From RFQD01 sp049314515 (GTDB taxonomy: Bacteria; Actinomycetota; Actinomycetes; Actinomycetales; Microbacteriaceae), in assembly GCA_049314515.1 (NCBI GenBank), contig JBMOEY010000031.1:1-15278 (forward strand): a stretch of DNA of 15,278 nucleotides. Direction: 5' to 3'. The notes under the pieces were generated by a model. That model did not search any database, was not told the origin of the DNA, and worked only from the letters and a program-made list of their open reading frames with translations. A program made the translations under genes and the position numbers. Below, piece by piece: positions 1-6,497 of this stretch; position 1 is the stretch's first letter; each line of letters opens with the position of its first letter.

Positions 1-645
1 AAGGTCGTCTACGGCTACTTTCCTGCCTGGAGCGAGGGCAACGACCTCGTCATCGGTCACCACGGGGATGATCCGACCGGCGTATATGGAACACCCGGCC
101 TGCTCGCACCCGACGGCGGCTCTGGTGGTGAATTGGGCACCGAGCGATTGCGCTTCTCGTTCCCCCGTCAGCGCCGCGACCGGCACCTCTGCCTGGCTGA
201 CTTCGTGCATCCGAAACCTGCCCCCGGCGCCCCGATGGACGTGGTTGCCTTGCAGCTGGCTACCGCGGGAGAAAGGGTTGACGAAGTCACGGCAGCGATG
301 TTTGCTGCTGACCAGTACCGCGACTACATGGAACTCAATGGATTGACCATGCAACTCACGGAGGCGCTCGCCGAATACTGGCACTCGCGCGTTCGGTCTG
401 AGTTGGGCTTCGCCGCAGAGGACCCGACGGATATTGCGGGCATGTTCAAGCTCGACTACCGGGGCGCCCGGTTCTCACTCGGTTATCCCGCGTGCCCCGA
501 CATGGAGGACCGCCGCAAGGTGGTCGAACTTCTCAAGCCCGAGCGCGTGGGCGTTGAGCTTTCGGACGAACTTCAACTTCATCCAGAACAGTCGACCGAC
601 GCGTTTGTCTTCCATCACCCTGAGGCAAAGTACTTCTCCGTGTAG
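1..645 (+). CDS. metH: Cobalamin-dependent methionine synthase, C-terminal part (partial, 5' end outside window)
   Basis: The reading frame is open from base 1 and ends at TAG 643-645, giving about 214 residues of a much longer protein. What is present is the reactivation (S-adenosylmethionine-binding) domain of B12-dependent methionine synthase: the stretch GYFPA near residue 6, RFSFPRQ near 47-53, an LADF segment, the LTEALAEYWHSRVR helix, and the signature RGARFSLGYPACPDM followed by a short tail ending HHPEAKYFSV. In the family this domain binds SAM and, with a flavodoxin-type reductant, rescues oxidised cob(II)alamin. The full enzyme transfers the methyl group of methyltetrahydrofolate to homocysteine in the cytoplasm. 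The end matches the normal family C-terminus, so nothing looks truncated on this side. It converges on the putative B12 ECF transporter operon, whose last gene overlaps it by 113 bases. Confidence 0.93.
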   Translation, partial: KVVYGYFPAWSEGNDLVIGHHGDDPTGVYGTPGLLAPDGGSGGELGTERLRFSFPRQRRDRHLCLADFVHPKPAPGAPMDVVALQLATAGERVDEVTAAMFAADQYRDYMELNGLTMQLTEALAEYWHSRVRSELGFAAEDPTDIAGMFKLDYRGARFSLGYPACPDMEDRRKVVELLKPERVGVELSDELQLHPEQSTDAFVFHHPEAKYFSV

Positions 646-1378
646 TCGCGCGAGCGAGAGCTCGCAACACGATTCCGCCGGTGAGCAGGATGCCCGCCAC
701 GGTCGTCGCGGCCCGCACCGTGTCCCAGGTCAATGTCGACGTAATGAGCGAGTATCCGACGAAGCGCTGCACGTTCTCGAGCGTCGGCGCCCCGGCAATG
801 AAAGATATGTCGGTATTGCCTCCCACCGCGATGGGCCAGAACCATAGGTTCATGAGCGCGCCAAATGCGTAGGAGGCAACGACGCCATAGACCGCGAGCA
901 CAGCTAGGCGAGGTGCTGTCCGAACGAGACGCACTCGACCGACGAGCCCGGCGCCCGCGCCAACCCACGCTAAAGCGAACGCCTGAAACGCCGTCCACGG
1001 TCCGATTCCACCCCAGATGAGTGACGACACCACCATCGTGGCTAGGCCGAGCAGAAAACCAAAGCGGGCACCAAAGACAGCAGCCGACAGAATCACCACG
1101 GTAAAGACGAGTTCAAATCCGCCGAAGCCCGTGCTCAGAACGCGCAACACGGTTGCAACCGCGGCGAGGACGCCCAGCATGGCCGCGGTGGTTCCATTAG
1201 AAATTGAACGGTCAAGCGCCAATGACGCGATTACCAGCAAGGCCGGAAGCATCGTCATGGCGAGCAGTGGTGCAACGAGCCCCATCGAGTCAGAAGTTGC
1301 GACAAACGGCCACGCAAACGCGGCCAACGCGCACGCGCTCACGATTGCGAGCAGAAGAATCTGCCATCCCCGATTCAC
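533..1378 (-). CDS. ECF transporter S component (substrate-binding membrane protein), possibly for cobalamin
   Basis: This encodes a 281-residue, very hydrophobic protein with about six to seven membrane segments. It contains a Gly/Trp-rich stretch, WGGIGPWTAFQAFALAWVG followed by AGAGL, typical of ECF substrate-specific (S) subunits found next to CbiQ-like genes. S subunits bind a vitamin with high affinity and dock on an ECF energising module. I chose the GTG at 1378-1376 because it forms a GTGA overlap with the stop of the T-A-A gene and has a strong GGAGG at 1390-1386, seven bases upstream. An in-frame ATG at 1402 lies inside the upstream gene without such a site. The last ~37 codons are Arg-rich, non-membrane and antisense to metH; the conserved part appears to end near residue 244. 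Cobalamin as substrate is inferred from metH and the DUF4430 lipoprotein, not from specific residues. Confidence 0.85.
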   Translation of the reverse strand: MNRGWQILLLAIVSACALAAFAWPFVATSDSMGLVAPLLAMTMLPALLVIASLALDRSISNGTTAAMLGVLAAVATVLRVLSTGFGGFELVFTVVILSAAVFGARFGFLLGLATMVVSSLIWGGIGPWTAFQAFALAWVGAGAGLVGRVRLVRTAPRLAVLAVYGVVASYAFGALMNLWFWPIAVGGNTDISFIAGAPTLENVQRFVGYSLITSTLTWDTVRAATTVAGILLTGGIVLRALARATTRRSTLPQGDGRQTRRSTVLDEVEVRPKAQRPRARA

Positions 1379-3084
1379 GACGCCACCTCCGCACTCGAGC
1401 AATGAGTGAACGTGGCGGCAAACTCGTGATCGTGCGTCGCGAAAATGATCGAGGTACCACCGCCTGCCAGGCCCTCCAGATGGTACGTCAGTCGAATGCG
1501 AGCACGTGAATCGAGCCCACGAGTCGGCTCGTCGAGCAAGAGCAGGTCGGGTTTAGCCGTTGCCTGTAAAGCGCAGGCGAGCGCGACGCGTTGTCCGGTG
1601 GACAGATCTCGCGGGTGCGCATCCACTGGCAGGTCGGACATCAAGGTGAGTGCGAGTGCGAGACTCGAGCCCGGCGACGACTTGGTGAGGCGATCGTTAT
1701 GTGCGCACTCATCGCCAACGGTCGCCTGACTAAAGAGCAGTTCCGGATTCTCCGGTACGAGTCGAACGTGTGAGGGATTCGCTCGCGCAAACTCACGCAT
1801 CCACGTGGTCTTGCCGGCTCCATTCGGGCCCACGAGAGGAGTGATGGATGCGCGCGCGTGGTTTCGCTCGCCGGTGCTGGTGAACGGGACCTGGTCGGGC
1901 GCGTAGCGTGGAATCTCCGGACCCGGCTCGCTCGCCTGCAGCCGTATGTGACGGTCGGCGAGGTGCTCGAGGGCACTCCATCGGTGCTCCGCAATGATGA
2001 CGGTGACGCCGGTCTCACGACGAACGGCCTCGAGAACATCCACGACGCGACGTGTGTTGGGCGTGTCGAGGTCAGCAATGGGCTCGTCGAGCAAAAGCAA
2101 CGACGGCCTAGTGACGAGCGCAGCCGCAATGGCGACCAAAGTCGCTTCGCCGGCTGAGAGCGCATTAATGTTGCGCGCAAGCAGGGCGGTTATGCCCATT
2201 CGGTCTGCGACGGTTTCGACCTCGACAACAACATCACACTCGCGAACGTTCAGCACGCGAAGCGAAAACGCAATCTCATCGAACACGCGTGATGCCACGA
2301 ATGCATCGCGTACATTTTGCTCAACGAGTGAAATGAAGCTCGCCGTCTCGTGTGGGAGCGCACTGCGACGATCGAGACCGCCCACTTCAAGCACGCCGTC
2401 TTGCCAACCGCCAGCGAGATGCTGAAGGCGTCCGGTGACCGCCCGCAGCAGGGCCGACTTGCCCGTTCCGGTATCACCGCTTATCAAAACGCACGAGCCG
2501 TGTTCGACCGACAGATCATCGATCGAAAGCGACCATGCGTCACCGAAACCGATCCGCAGGCCGCGAGCCACCACCGGTGAATCGCACATCCCGCCCACGC
2601 GCTCACGACCAGAGCCAAAGCCACGCTGCTCCAAGCTGGCACCCAGCGTGAGCCCTCGGTCGAGCGCGCGCTCGAGCACGGGCACAACGAGTGAACGTAA
2701 GGAGCGATCCCGCCGCAAACGCCGAGACCAGCGAACGCTGCGAACCGACTCGAGAAGGGCGGGAAAGGCCGCCAACGAAATCACGATCACGGTTCGCAAT
2801 CGACGAAGTCCACCACGACTGAGGCCGCGCGCCAGCGCACCCTGAAGGTCGACGATGACATTCAGCGAGCCGAAGAGCAGAATCACCGCGACAAAGGGAA
2901 GTGCCGAACGCACGACACCCCCGATTGTCGAACCCCAGTCGGCAATTCCATCAGGAAACCCGCCGAACACAATCCGGTAGACCAATCGCAGGCAGATGAA
3001 TGCGAGAGCAAACCAGACGGCCACAACCAGCGGTGCGCGATGACGCCACCACGTGCCGGGCCCGCGCAAAACTTGCGAACGCAT
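1375..3084 (-). CDS. ECF transporter energising protein: T component fused to two ABC ATPase domains
   Basis: One 569-residue polypeptide carries the whole energising module. Residues 1-165 are a CbiQ-like T part with about three hydrophobic segments (near 18-40, 58-80 and 97-112) and a coupling region ending in ASLEQRGFG, matching the Ala-Arg-Gly-type motif of T subunits. The first ATPase follows (about 171-385): Walker A GDTGTGKS 203-210, signature LSAGE 309-313, Walker B LLLLDEP 329-335, switch His367. The second (about 412-569) has Walker A GPNGAGKT 419-426, signature LSTGQ 494-498, LLLLDEP 514-520 and His551. It would hydrolyse ATP to drive release of the vitamin from the S subunit. The T part is short for the family, lacking roughly the first two helices. 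The start ATG overlaps the lipoprotein stop (TAATG), so translation is probably coupled; no clear Shine-Dalgarno is seen. Confidence 0.88.
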   Translation of the reverse strand: MRSQVLRGPGTWWRHRAPLVVAVWFALAFICLRLVYRIVFGGFPDGIADWGSTIGGVVRSALPFVAVILLFGSLNVIVDLQGALARGLSRGGLRRLRTVIVISLAAFPALLESVRSVRWSRRLRRDRSLRSLVVPVLERALDRGLTLGASLEQRGFGSGRERVGGMCDSPVVARGLRIGFGDAWSLSIDDLSVEHGSCVLISGDTGTGKSALLRAVTGRLQHLAGGWQDGVLEVGGLDRRSALPHETASFISLVEQNVRDAFVASRVFDEIAFSLRVLNVRECDVVVEVETVADRMGITALLARNINALSAGEATLVAIAAALVTRPSLLLLDEPIADLDTPNTRRVVDVLEAVRRETGVTVIIAEHRWSALEHLADRHIRLQASEPGPEIPRYAPDQVPFTSTGERNHARASITPLVGPNGAGKTTWMREFARANPSHVRLVPENPELLFSQATVGDECAHNDRLTKSSPGSSLALALTLMSDLPVDAHPRDLSTGQRVALACALQATAKPDLLLLDEPTRGLDSRARIRLTYHLEGLAGGGTSIIFATHDHEFAATFTHCSSAEVAS

Positions 3085-3674
3085 TAGCTTGGTGTTGGGG
3101 TTGACGTGCCGGTCGTAAAGACGAGGCCGATGGACTCTCCCGGCCCCAGCATCAAGTCACTGACGCCCACCGTGGCGTAACCCCAGTCCGGGGTGCCCTG
3201 CTTAACCCACAGGGCCCAGTATGCGAACTCGGGCGGCATTGACGCGCAGGATTCGGTGAACGGGTCGTGCCCATCCACTGTGACAGGGGCCGAGGCAGAG
3301 GGAAGCTCGTTGACGCGACAGACCACGGCATCTCCGTAGTCGACTGTTCCGGCGAGAGTGACGCGTGCCTGATTCAGGATGTCCGCGGCCGGTGCCTCCG
3401 TCGCGACCTCGACGCACGCCTCAATTTTCGTTGCGTTCAAAATGCCGAAATCGACAATCACACGTACGCCGGAACAGTCGCCGGCGAGTGGTGCAGCGGT
3501 AGTCATAATTTCGCCATCCACGGTCGTAACGCCTGCGCTCGCGCCACCGGTCGAACATGCCACCAGACTCAATAGAGACAGGGTGAGCAGGCCCGTTGCG
3601 CTCACACGACGGACGGCAGTCGTCGAAGAGCGCAGGTTTGCGCGCTGAGAACGACGGTGCGTGTCCTGACCCAT
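3084..3674 (-). CDS. Lipoprotein with DUF4430 (transcobalamin C-terminal-like) domain
   Basis: The product is a 196-residue exported lipoprotein. A long basic N-region is followed by a hydrophobic core and the lipobox LVAC, with the modified cysteine at residue 40. The mature part has the features I associate with DUF4430, the beta domain related to the C-terminus of transcobalamin and intrinsic factor: VIVDFG, a paired cysteine segment, YGDAVVCRVN, CASMPPEFAYWALWV, and a PGESIGLVF end. In actinomycetes such proteins often sit with CbiQ/ABC genes. The start is ATG 3674-3672; an upstream in-frame ATG at 3743 would run into the divergent ppk2 gene and spoil the signal peptide. No Shine-Dalgarno is visible, and a -10-like hexamer lies exactly six bases before ATG, so the message is probably leaderless. 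Cobalamin capture on the outer face of the membrane is inference from family and neighbours. Confidence 0.83.
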   Translation of the reverse strand: MGQDTHRRSQRANLRSSTTAVRRVSATGLLTLSLLSLVACSTGGASAGVTTVDGEIMTTAAPLAGDCSGVRVIVDFGILNATKIEACVEVATEAPAADILNQARVTLAGTVDYGDAVVCRVNELPSASAPVTVDGHDPFTESCASMPPEFAYWALWVKQGTPDWGYATVGVSDLMLGPGESIGLVFTTGTSTPTPS

Positions 3675-3691
3675 GGTCCTATTCTGGTGGG
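3675..3691. promoter_or_regulatory. Bidirectional leaderless promoter core between lipoprotein operon and ppk2
   Basis: Only 17 bases separate the two divergent ATG codons. Rightward, TATTCT (3680-3685) is followed by six bases and then the ATG of ppk2 (3692). Leftward, CAGAAT (complement of 3686-3681) is followed by six bases and then the ATG of the lipoprotein gene (3674). The two -10 hexamers overlap by five base pairs, and each would place the start point on the A of its ATG. The rightward hexamer fits TANNNT; the leftward one is weaker (CANNNT). No good -35 is visible on either side, and any -35 would lie inside the opposite gene. Confidence 0.6.
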
Positions 3692-4618
3692 ATGAACGCC
3701 CGCCCCTCGCCGGGAGACCCAACGCAGCCGGTTCTGAAGCCAAATATCAGCGCGGAGGACCTGCTTGACGACGATGCGCCGAAGCTATTTGAAGAAGATG
3801 ACTCGTGGCGACAGGGGTACCCGTATGCGCAGAAAATGACTCGAAAAGAGTACGAGAACCTCAAGCGCAGCCTTCAACTCGAATTACTGAAGCTTCAAGC
3901 GTGGGTCAAGGAATCGGGTCAGCGCATCGTCATCGTGTTTGAAGGTCGGGATGCCGCGGGAAAGGGTGGCACGATCAAGCGCTTCATGGAGCACCTCAAC
4001 CCCCGTGGTGCGCGCGTTGTCGCTCTCGAAAAGCCCACCGAGCGCGAGCTGTCGCAGTGGTACTTTCAGCGCTACGTCACACACTTGCCGGCTGCGGGCG
4101 AGATCGTCTTCTTCGACCGCTCTTGGTACAACCGCGCGGGAGTTGAGCGCGTGATGGGCTATTGCACTCCGGCCGAATACGGTGAATTCGTGCGATCGTG
4201 TCCTCAGTTCGAGCAGATGCTCGTCGAATCGGGCATCCACCTCATCAAGTTCTGGTTCTCGGTCGGCGAGGCGGAACAGCGCCGACGGTTCTTGGAACGG
4301 CGAACGGACCCCGTCAAGCGATGGAAGTTGTCTCCTACCGACATCGCGAGCCTCGACAAGTGGAACGAGTACACGCAGGCCAAAGAGGCAATGTTCCAGT
4401 TTACGAATACGACGATTGCACCGTGGACCGTCGTGAAGTCCAACGACAAGAAGCGCGCCCGCATTGAAGTTTTGCGTTGGGTACTGTCGCGGTTTGCATA
4501 CCCCGATAAGAACATCCTGGTGATTGGCAACAACGACCCGCTCATTATTGGCAGCCCCGACGACGTCTACGACCAAGGCGAAACACCGACGGGCGTTATT
4601 CCACGTCAAAATCCGTAG
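3692..4618 (+). CDS. ppk2: Polyphosphate kinase 2 (PPK2) family protein
   Basis: This 308-residue cytoplasmic kinase moves phosphate between polyphosphate and nucleotides; many PPK2 enzymes mainly make NDP to NTP using polyphosphate. Family marks are Walker A EGRDAAGKGG preceded by IVIVF (near residues 83-97), Walker B FFDRSWYNRAGVERVMG (near 140-156), and the lid region with ERRTDPVKRWKLSPTD and later APWTVVKSNDKKRARIEVLRWVL. The length and single kinase domain fit one-domain class I PPK2. The start ATG 3692 is preferred to earlier in-frame starts, which run back through the divergent lipoprotein gene; it has no Shine-Dalgarno but sits six bases after TATTCT, so a leaderless message is likely. 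Thioredoxin follows nine bases after the stop. Substrate preference (ADP or GDP) cannot be read from the sequence. Confidence 0.92.
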   Translation: MNARPSPGDPTQPVLKPNISAEDLLDDDAPKLFEEDDSWRQGYPYAQKMTRKEYENLKRSLQLELLKLQAWVKESGQRIVIVFEGRDAAGKGGTIKRFMEHLNPRGARVVALEKPTERELSQWYFQRYVTHLPAAGEIVFFDRSWYNRAGVERVMGYCTPAEYGEFVRSCPQFEQMLVESGIHLIKFWFSVGEAEQRRRFLERRTDPVKRWKLSPTDIASLDKWNEYTQAKEAMFQFTNTTIAPWTVVKSNDKKRARIEVLRWVLSRFAYPDKNILVIGNNDPLIIGSPDDVYDQGETPTGVIPRQNP

Positions 4619-4627
4619 GCTCTTCTC
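4616..4627 (+). promoter_or_regulatory. Leaderless promoter -10 for thioredoxin, built on the ppk2 stop codon
   Basis: TAGGCT at 4616-4621 matches TANNNT and is followed by exactly six bases (CTTCTC) before the thioredoxin ATG at 4628. No Shine-Dalgarno is present in this gap. The first three bases of the hexamer are the TAG stop codon of ppk2. A -35 element is not recognisable. Thioredoxin may therefore be read both from the ppk2 message and from its own leaderless transcript. Confidence 0.5.
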
Positions 4628-4993
4628 ATGGCAACTATCGACATTGGTGCGGTCAACTTCGATGAAACCGTCATGGGTAATGACATTGTGCTCGTTGACT
4701 TCTGGGCCAGCTGGTGCGGCCCGTGTCGCCAATTCGCGCCGGTCTTCGATGCCGCGTCACAGGCGCATCCCGATGTGATCTTCGCAAAGGTCGACACGGA
4801 TGCGGAACAAACGCTGGCAGGTGCCGCGAACATTCAATCAATCCCGACCTTGATGGCGTTCCGGGAGCAGATTCTCGTGTTCTCGCAGCCTGGCGCGTTG
4901 CCTGCGCCTGCACTCGAAGACCTCATCGGGCAAATTAAATCGCTCGACATGGATGACGTGCGTCGCAAAATGGCTGAAGCGCAAGAAGCCTGA
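4628..4993 (+). CDS. Thioredoxin
   Basis: A 121-residue thioredoxin-fold protein with the classical active site WCGPC (Cys30 and Cys33) after the VLVDFWAS strand, KVDTDAEQTLA in the middle, and the cis-proline segment IQSIPTLMAF. It reduces protein disulfides in the cytoplasm, being recharged by thioredoxin reductase. No signal peptide is present. Compared with short thioredoxins of about 105-110 residues it has a C-terminal helical extension of some 15 residues rich in Asp, Glu, Lys and Arg. The start is well fixed by the strand order and by the -10 hexamer six bases upstream. It follows ppk2 by nine bases, which suggests co-expression, but no functional link is obvious. Which thioredoxin paralogue it is cannot be told from here. 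Confidence 0.93.
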   Translation: MATIDIGAVNFDETVMGNDIVLVDFWASWCGPCRQFAPVFDAASQAHPDVIFAKVDTDAEQTLAGAANIQSIPTLMAFREQILVFSQPGALPAPALEDLIGQIKSLDMDDVRRKMAEAQEA

Positions 4994-5011
4994 CCACGCA
5001 CTCTTTTCACT

Positions 5012-5023
5012 GACCGGACGGTC
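5012..5023. promoter_or_regulatory. Palindrome GACCG-GA-CGGTC, possible TetR-type operator
   Basis: In the 123-base gap between thioredoxin and the next gene, the arms GACCG and CGGTC flank a two-base centre. The outer context ACT...AGT is also partly symmetric. The two-base loop rules out a hairpin, so a protein-binding site is the better reading. Similar palindromes are bound by TetR-family repressors in actinomycetes, but no regulator gene lies in the window and no -10 is convincing nearby. Confidence 0.3.
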
Positions 5024-5045
5024 CTAGTAGGCGCGGGAGCCCGTT

Positions 5046-5069
5046 TTGCGCCAATCTAGAGGGGCGCAA
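5046..5069. repeat. Inverted repeat upstream of the NAD(P)-dependent oxidoreductase gene
   Basis: TTGCGCC (5046-5052) and GGCGCAA (5063-5069) form a perfect seven-base-pair stem around ten bases containing the palindrome TCTAGA. There is no U-tract after it on either strand. It lies 53 bases after the thioredoxin stop and about 50 bases before the next ATG, so it may be a weak terminator or an operator. I cannot choose between these. Confidence 0.35.
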
Positions 5070-5116
5070 GAGACCTCCGTGGCGCATCTCACTGTCGAGA
5101 TAAAGGAATACGCGAA

Positions 5117-5980
5117 ATGAAACTCAGCTTCATCGGATTGGGATCCATGGGATCCGCCATGGCAATGCGTCTCGTTGAGGCCGGCCATGATGTGTGCGTC
5201 TGGAACCGCTCAAGCGCGGCGACCGAACCACTCGTGGCGGCCGGTGCGTGCGCGGCCACATCCATCCCCGACGTTCTTGAACGACCCATCGTGTTCTCGA
5301 TGCTGTCCAACGACGCGGCAGCACTTGAGGTCTTCAGCGCCGAGAACCTTGCCACGGCTAAGCCCGGCACGATTCACGTCAACCACTCGTCTCTAAGTCT
5401 CGACGCAGCCGACGAGCTTTCTGCCCGCCACGCCGCTGCGGGCGTGGGTTACATCGCGGCGCCAGTTCTTGGTCGCCCTCCGGTGGCCGCCGCTGGTCAG
5501 CTCAACATCATCGCGGGTGGTGACCCGGTTCACATCGAGGCGGTTCAGCAATACCTCGACATTCTCGGCAAGAAGACCTGGAACATGGGCCCGACCGCGC
5601 GCGGTGCGAATCTCGTGAAGATCGGCGTGAACTTCAACATCATTCACGCGATTGAAGCATTGGGTGAGTCGGTGGCTCTCGTCGAGCGCGGTGGCGTTGA
5701 CGCCAGCCTGTTTGTCGAGCTTCTCACCAGCAGCCTGTTCGGAGGCATCGCCTACACCGGCTACGGCAACGCGATTGCGACGAAGACCTACCGGCCGGCC
5801 GGTTTCACGATTCCCCTGGGTCGCAAAGACCTCGGCCTCGTTGAGCAGGCAGCTGCCGAAATGAACATCACGCTCGCGTCGATTCCGGGGCTACGCGAAG
5901 TGTTCGAGAAAGCGCTGGCCAATCCCGAACTCGAAGGTGCCGACTGGGCTGCTATCGCTGAGGTGTCGCGCGAGTCGTAA
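5117..5980 (+). CDS. NAD(P)-dependent oxidoreductase of the beta-hydroxyacid dehydrogenase family
   Basis: The product has 287 residues and the two-domain layout of 3-hydroxyisobutyrate / tartronate semialdehyde reductase-type enzymes. The N-terminal Rossmann motif is FIGLGSMGSAMAMRL (GLGSMG at residues 7-12), followed by VWNRS at the end of the second strand. Then come HVNHSS, the substrate-loop segment APVLGRPPVAAAGQL, and a linker with the expected catalytic lysine, Lys168, in ARGANLVKIGVNF. A helical C-terminal domain includes PLGRKDLGLVEQAA. These enzymes oxidise or reduce small hydroxyacids with NAD(P); some members act as imine reductases. The ATG at 5117 has an AAAGGA at 5103-5108, nine bases before it. 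It stands alone, with its own upstream gap, and converges on the HtaA gene with one base between stops. The substrate is not determinable here. Confidence 0.87.
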   Translation: MKLSFIGLGSMGSAMAMRLVEAGHDVCVWNRSSAATEPLVAAGACAATSIPDVLERPIVFSMLSNDAAALEVFSAENLATAKPGTIHVNHSSLSLDAADELSARHAAAGVGYIAAPVLGRPPVAAAGQLNIIAGGDPVHIEAVQQYLDILGKKTWNMGPTARGANLVKIGVNFNIIHAIEALGESVALVERGGVDASLFVELLTSSLFGGIAYTGYGNAIATKTYRPAGFTIPLGRKDLGLVEQAAAEMNITLASIPGLREVFEKALANPELEGADWAAIAEVSRES

Positions 5981-5988
5981 ATTACGAC
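5974..5988. repeat. Short palindrome spanning the two convergent stop codons
   Basis: GTCGTAA and TTACGAC flank a single A, giving a perfect 7+1+7 inverted repeat. It contains the TAA of the oxidoreductase (5978-5980) and the TAA of the HtaA gene (5984-5982). Both genes end in a Ser codon TCG before TAA, which accounts for the symmetry. The one-base centre prevents a hairpin of the whole unit, and no separate terminator is seen between these genes. Confidence 0.4.
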
Positions 5989-6449
5989 GCGTGGATACGC
6001 ACGGGCGCGATTTTCGTACCCGGCAAGTATTGCGGCCCGAGCACGTTCACTCCGGTCATCGTGAGGTGGGCATCCGCGACGATGTCATCGCCCTCACGTG
6101 ACGCCGTGAGCTTGGCGATATCGAGCTGGCGACCGTCATTAGCGCCGGGAAAAGCGACGCGAATCTCACCCGTGCCGTTCTCGAGCACGACGCACGGGTC
6201 GGTCAGCACAACGTTGAGCATCCCGTCGTGACCGCGCAAGGTTGCGGTGCCACGAAAACACAGCGTGCCCGTCAGGGTTGCGTCGTCGAATCGGGAGCTT
6301 TCACCGGTCGGTGCGTCAGCGACCTCAAACGAAAAGTGCTCGCCAGTGAACGTCGCGCCGTCGCTTCCGACGAGCTCACCATCCTCAAGATCACCGATGT
6401 AGGAGAGCAGACTCTCTTTGACGGCCCAGGTCAGTTGTGTGATGGTCAT
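5982..6449 (-). CDS. HtaA-domain protein (heme-binding type)
   Basis: This is a 155-residue protein made of essentially one HtaA domain. It opens with LTWAVKESLLSYIGDL (residues 5-20), the usual HtaA beginning with its conserved Tyr17, and continues with alternating beta segments such as GTLCFRGTATLRGHDGMLNVVLTDP and a final VNVLGPQYLPGTKIAPV. In corynebacteria HtaA domains bind heme at the cell surface through a conserved tyrosine. Here I see no signal peptide, lipobox, membrane anchor or sorting signal, so this copy looks cytoplasmic and its role is open. The ATG 6449 lacks a Shine-Dalgarno but follows TATGGT by six bases, which suggests a leaderless transcript. Upstream on the same strand lies the Gly-rich protein gene, 48 bases away. 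Confidence 0.78.
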   Translation of the reverse strand: MTITQLTWAVKESLLSYIGDLEDGELVGSDGATFTGEHFSFEVADAPTGESSRFDDATLTGTLCFRGTATLRGHDGMLNVVLTDPCVVLENGTGEIRVAFPGANDGRQLDIAKLTASREGDDIVADAHLTMTGVNVLGPQYLPGTKIAPVRIHAS

Positions 6450-6461
6450 GCGAAAACCATA
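6450..6461 (-). promoter_or_regulatory. Leaderless promoter -10 for the HtaA-domain gene
   Basis: On the minus strand TATGGT (complement of 6461-6456) fits TANNNT and is followed by TTTCGC and then ATG at 6449. The spacing of exactly six bases is the same as at ppk2, thioredoxin and the Gly-rich protein gene. No Shine-Dalgarno is present and no clear -35 is seen. Confidence 0.5.
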
Positions 6462-6497
6462 TCTACGGCCCAGGTGATGGGCGAATCAGGATGCGGA

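Noticed and set aside
3675..3691. Cobalamin riboswitch in front of the putative B12 operon
   Set aside because: There are only 17 bases between the divergent start codons, so a riboswitch of about 200 bases cannot fit, and the message seems leaderless.
3884..4732. Long minus-strand open frame (282 codons) over ppk2 and thioredoxin
   Set aside because: It is antisense to two clear enzymes, has no recognisable domain, and its residues follow from the codon pattern of the plus strand.
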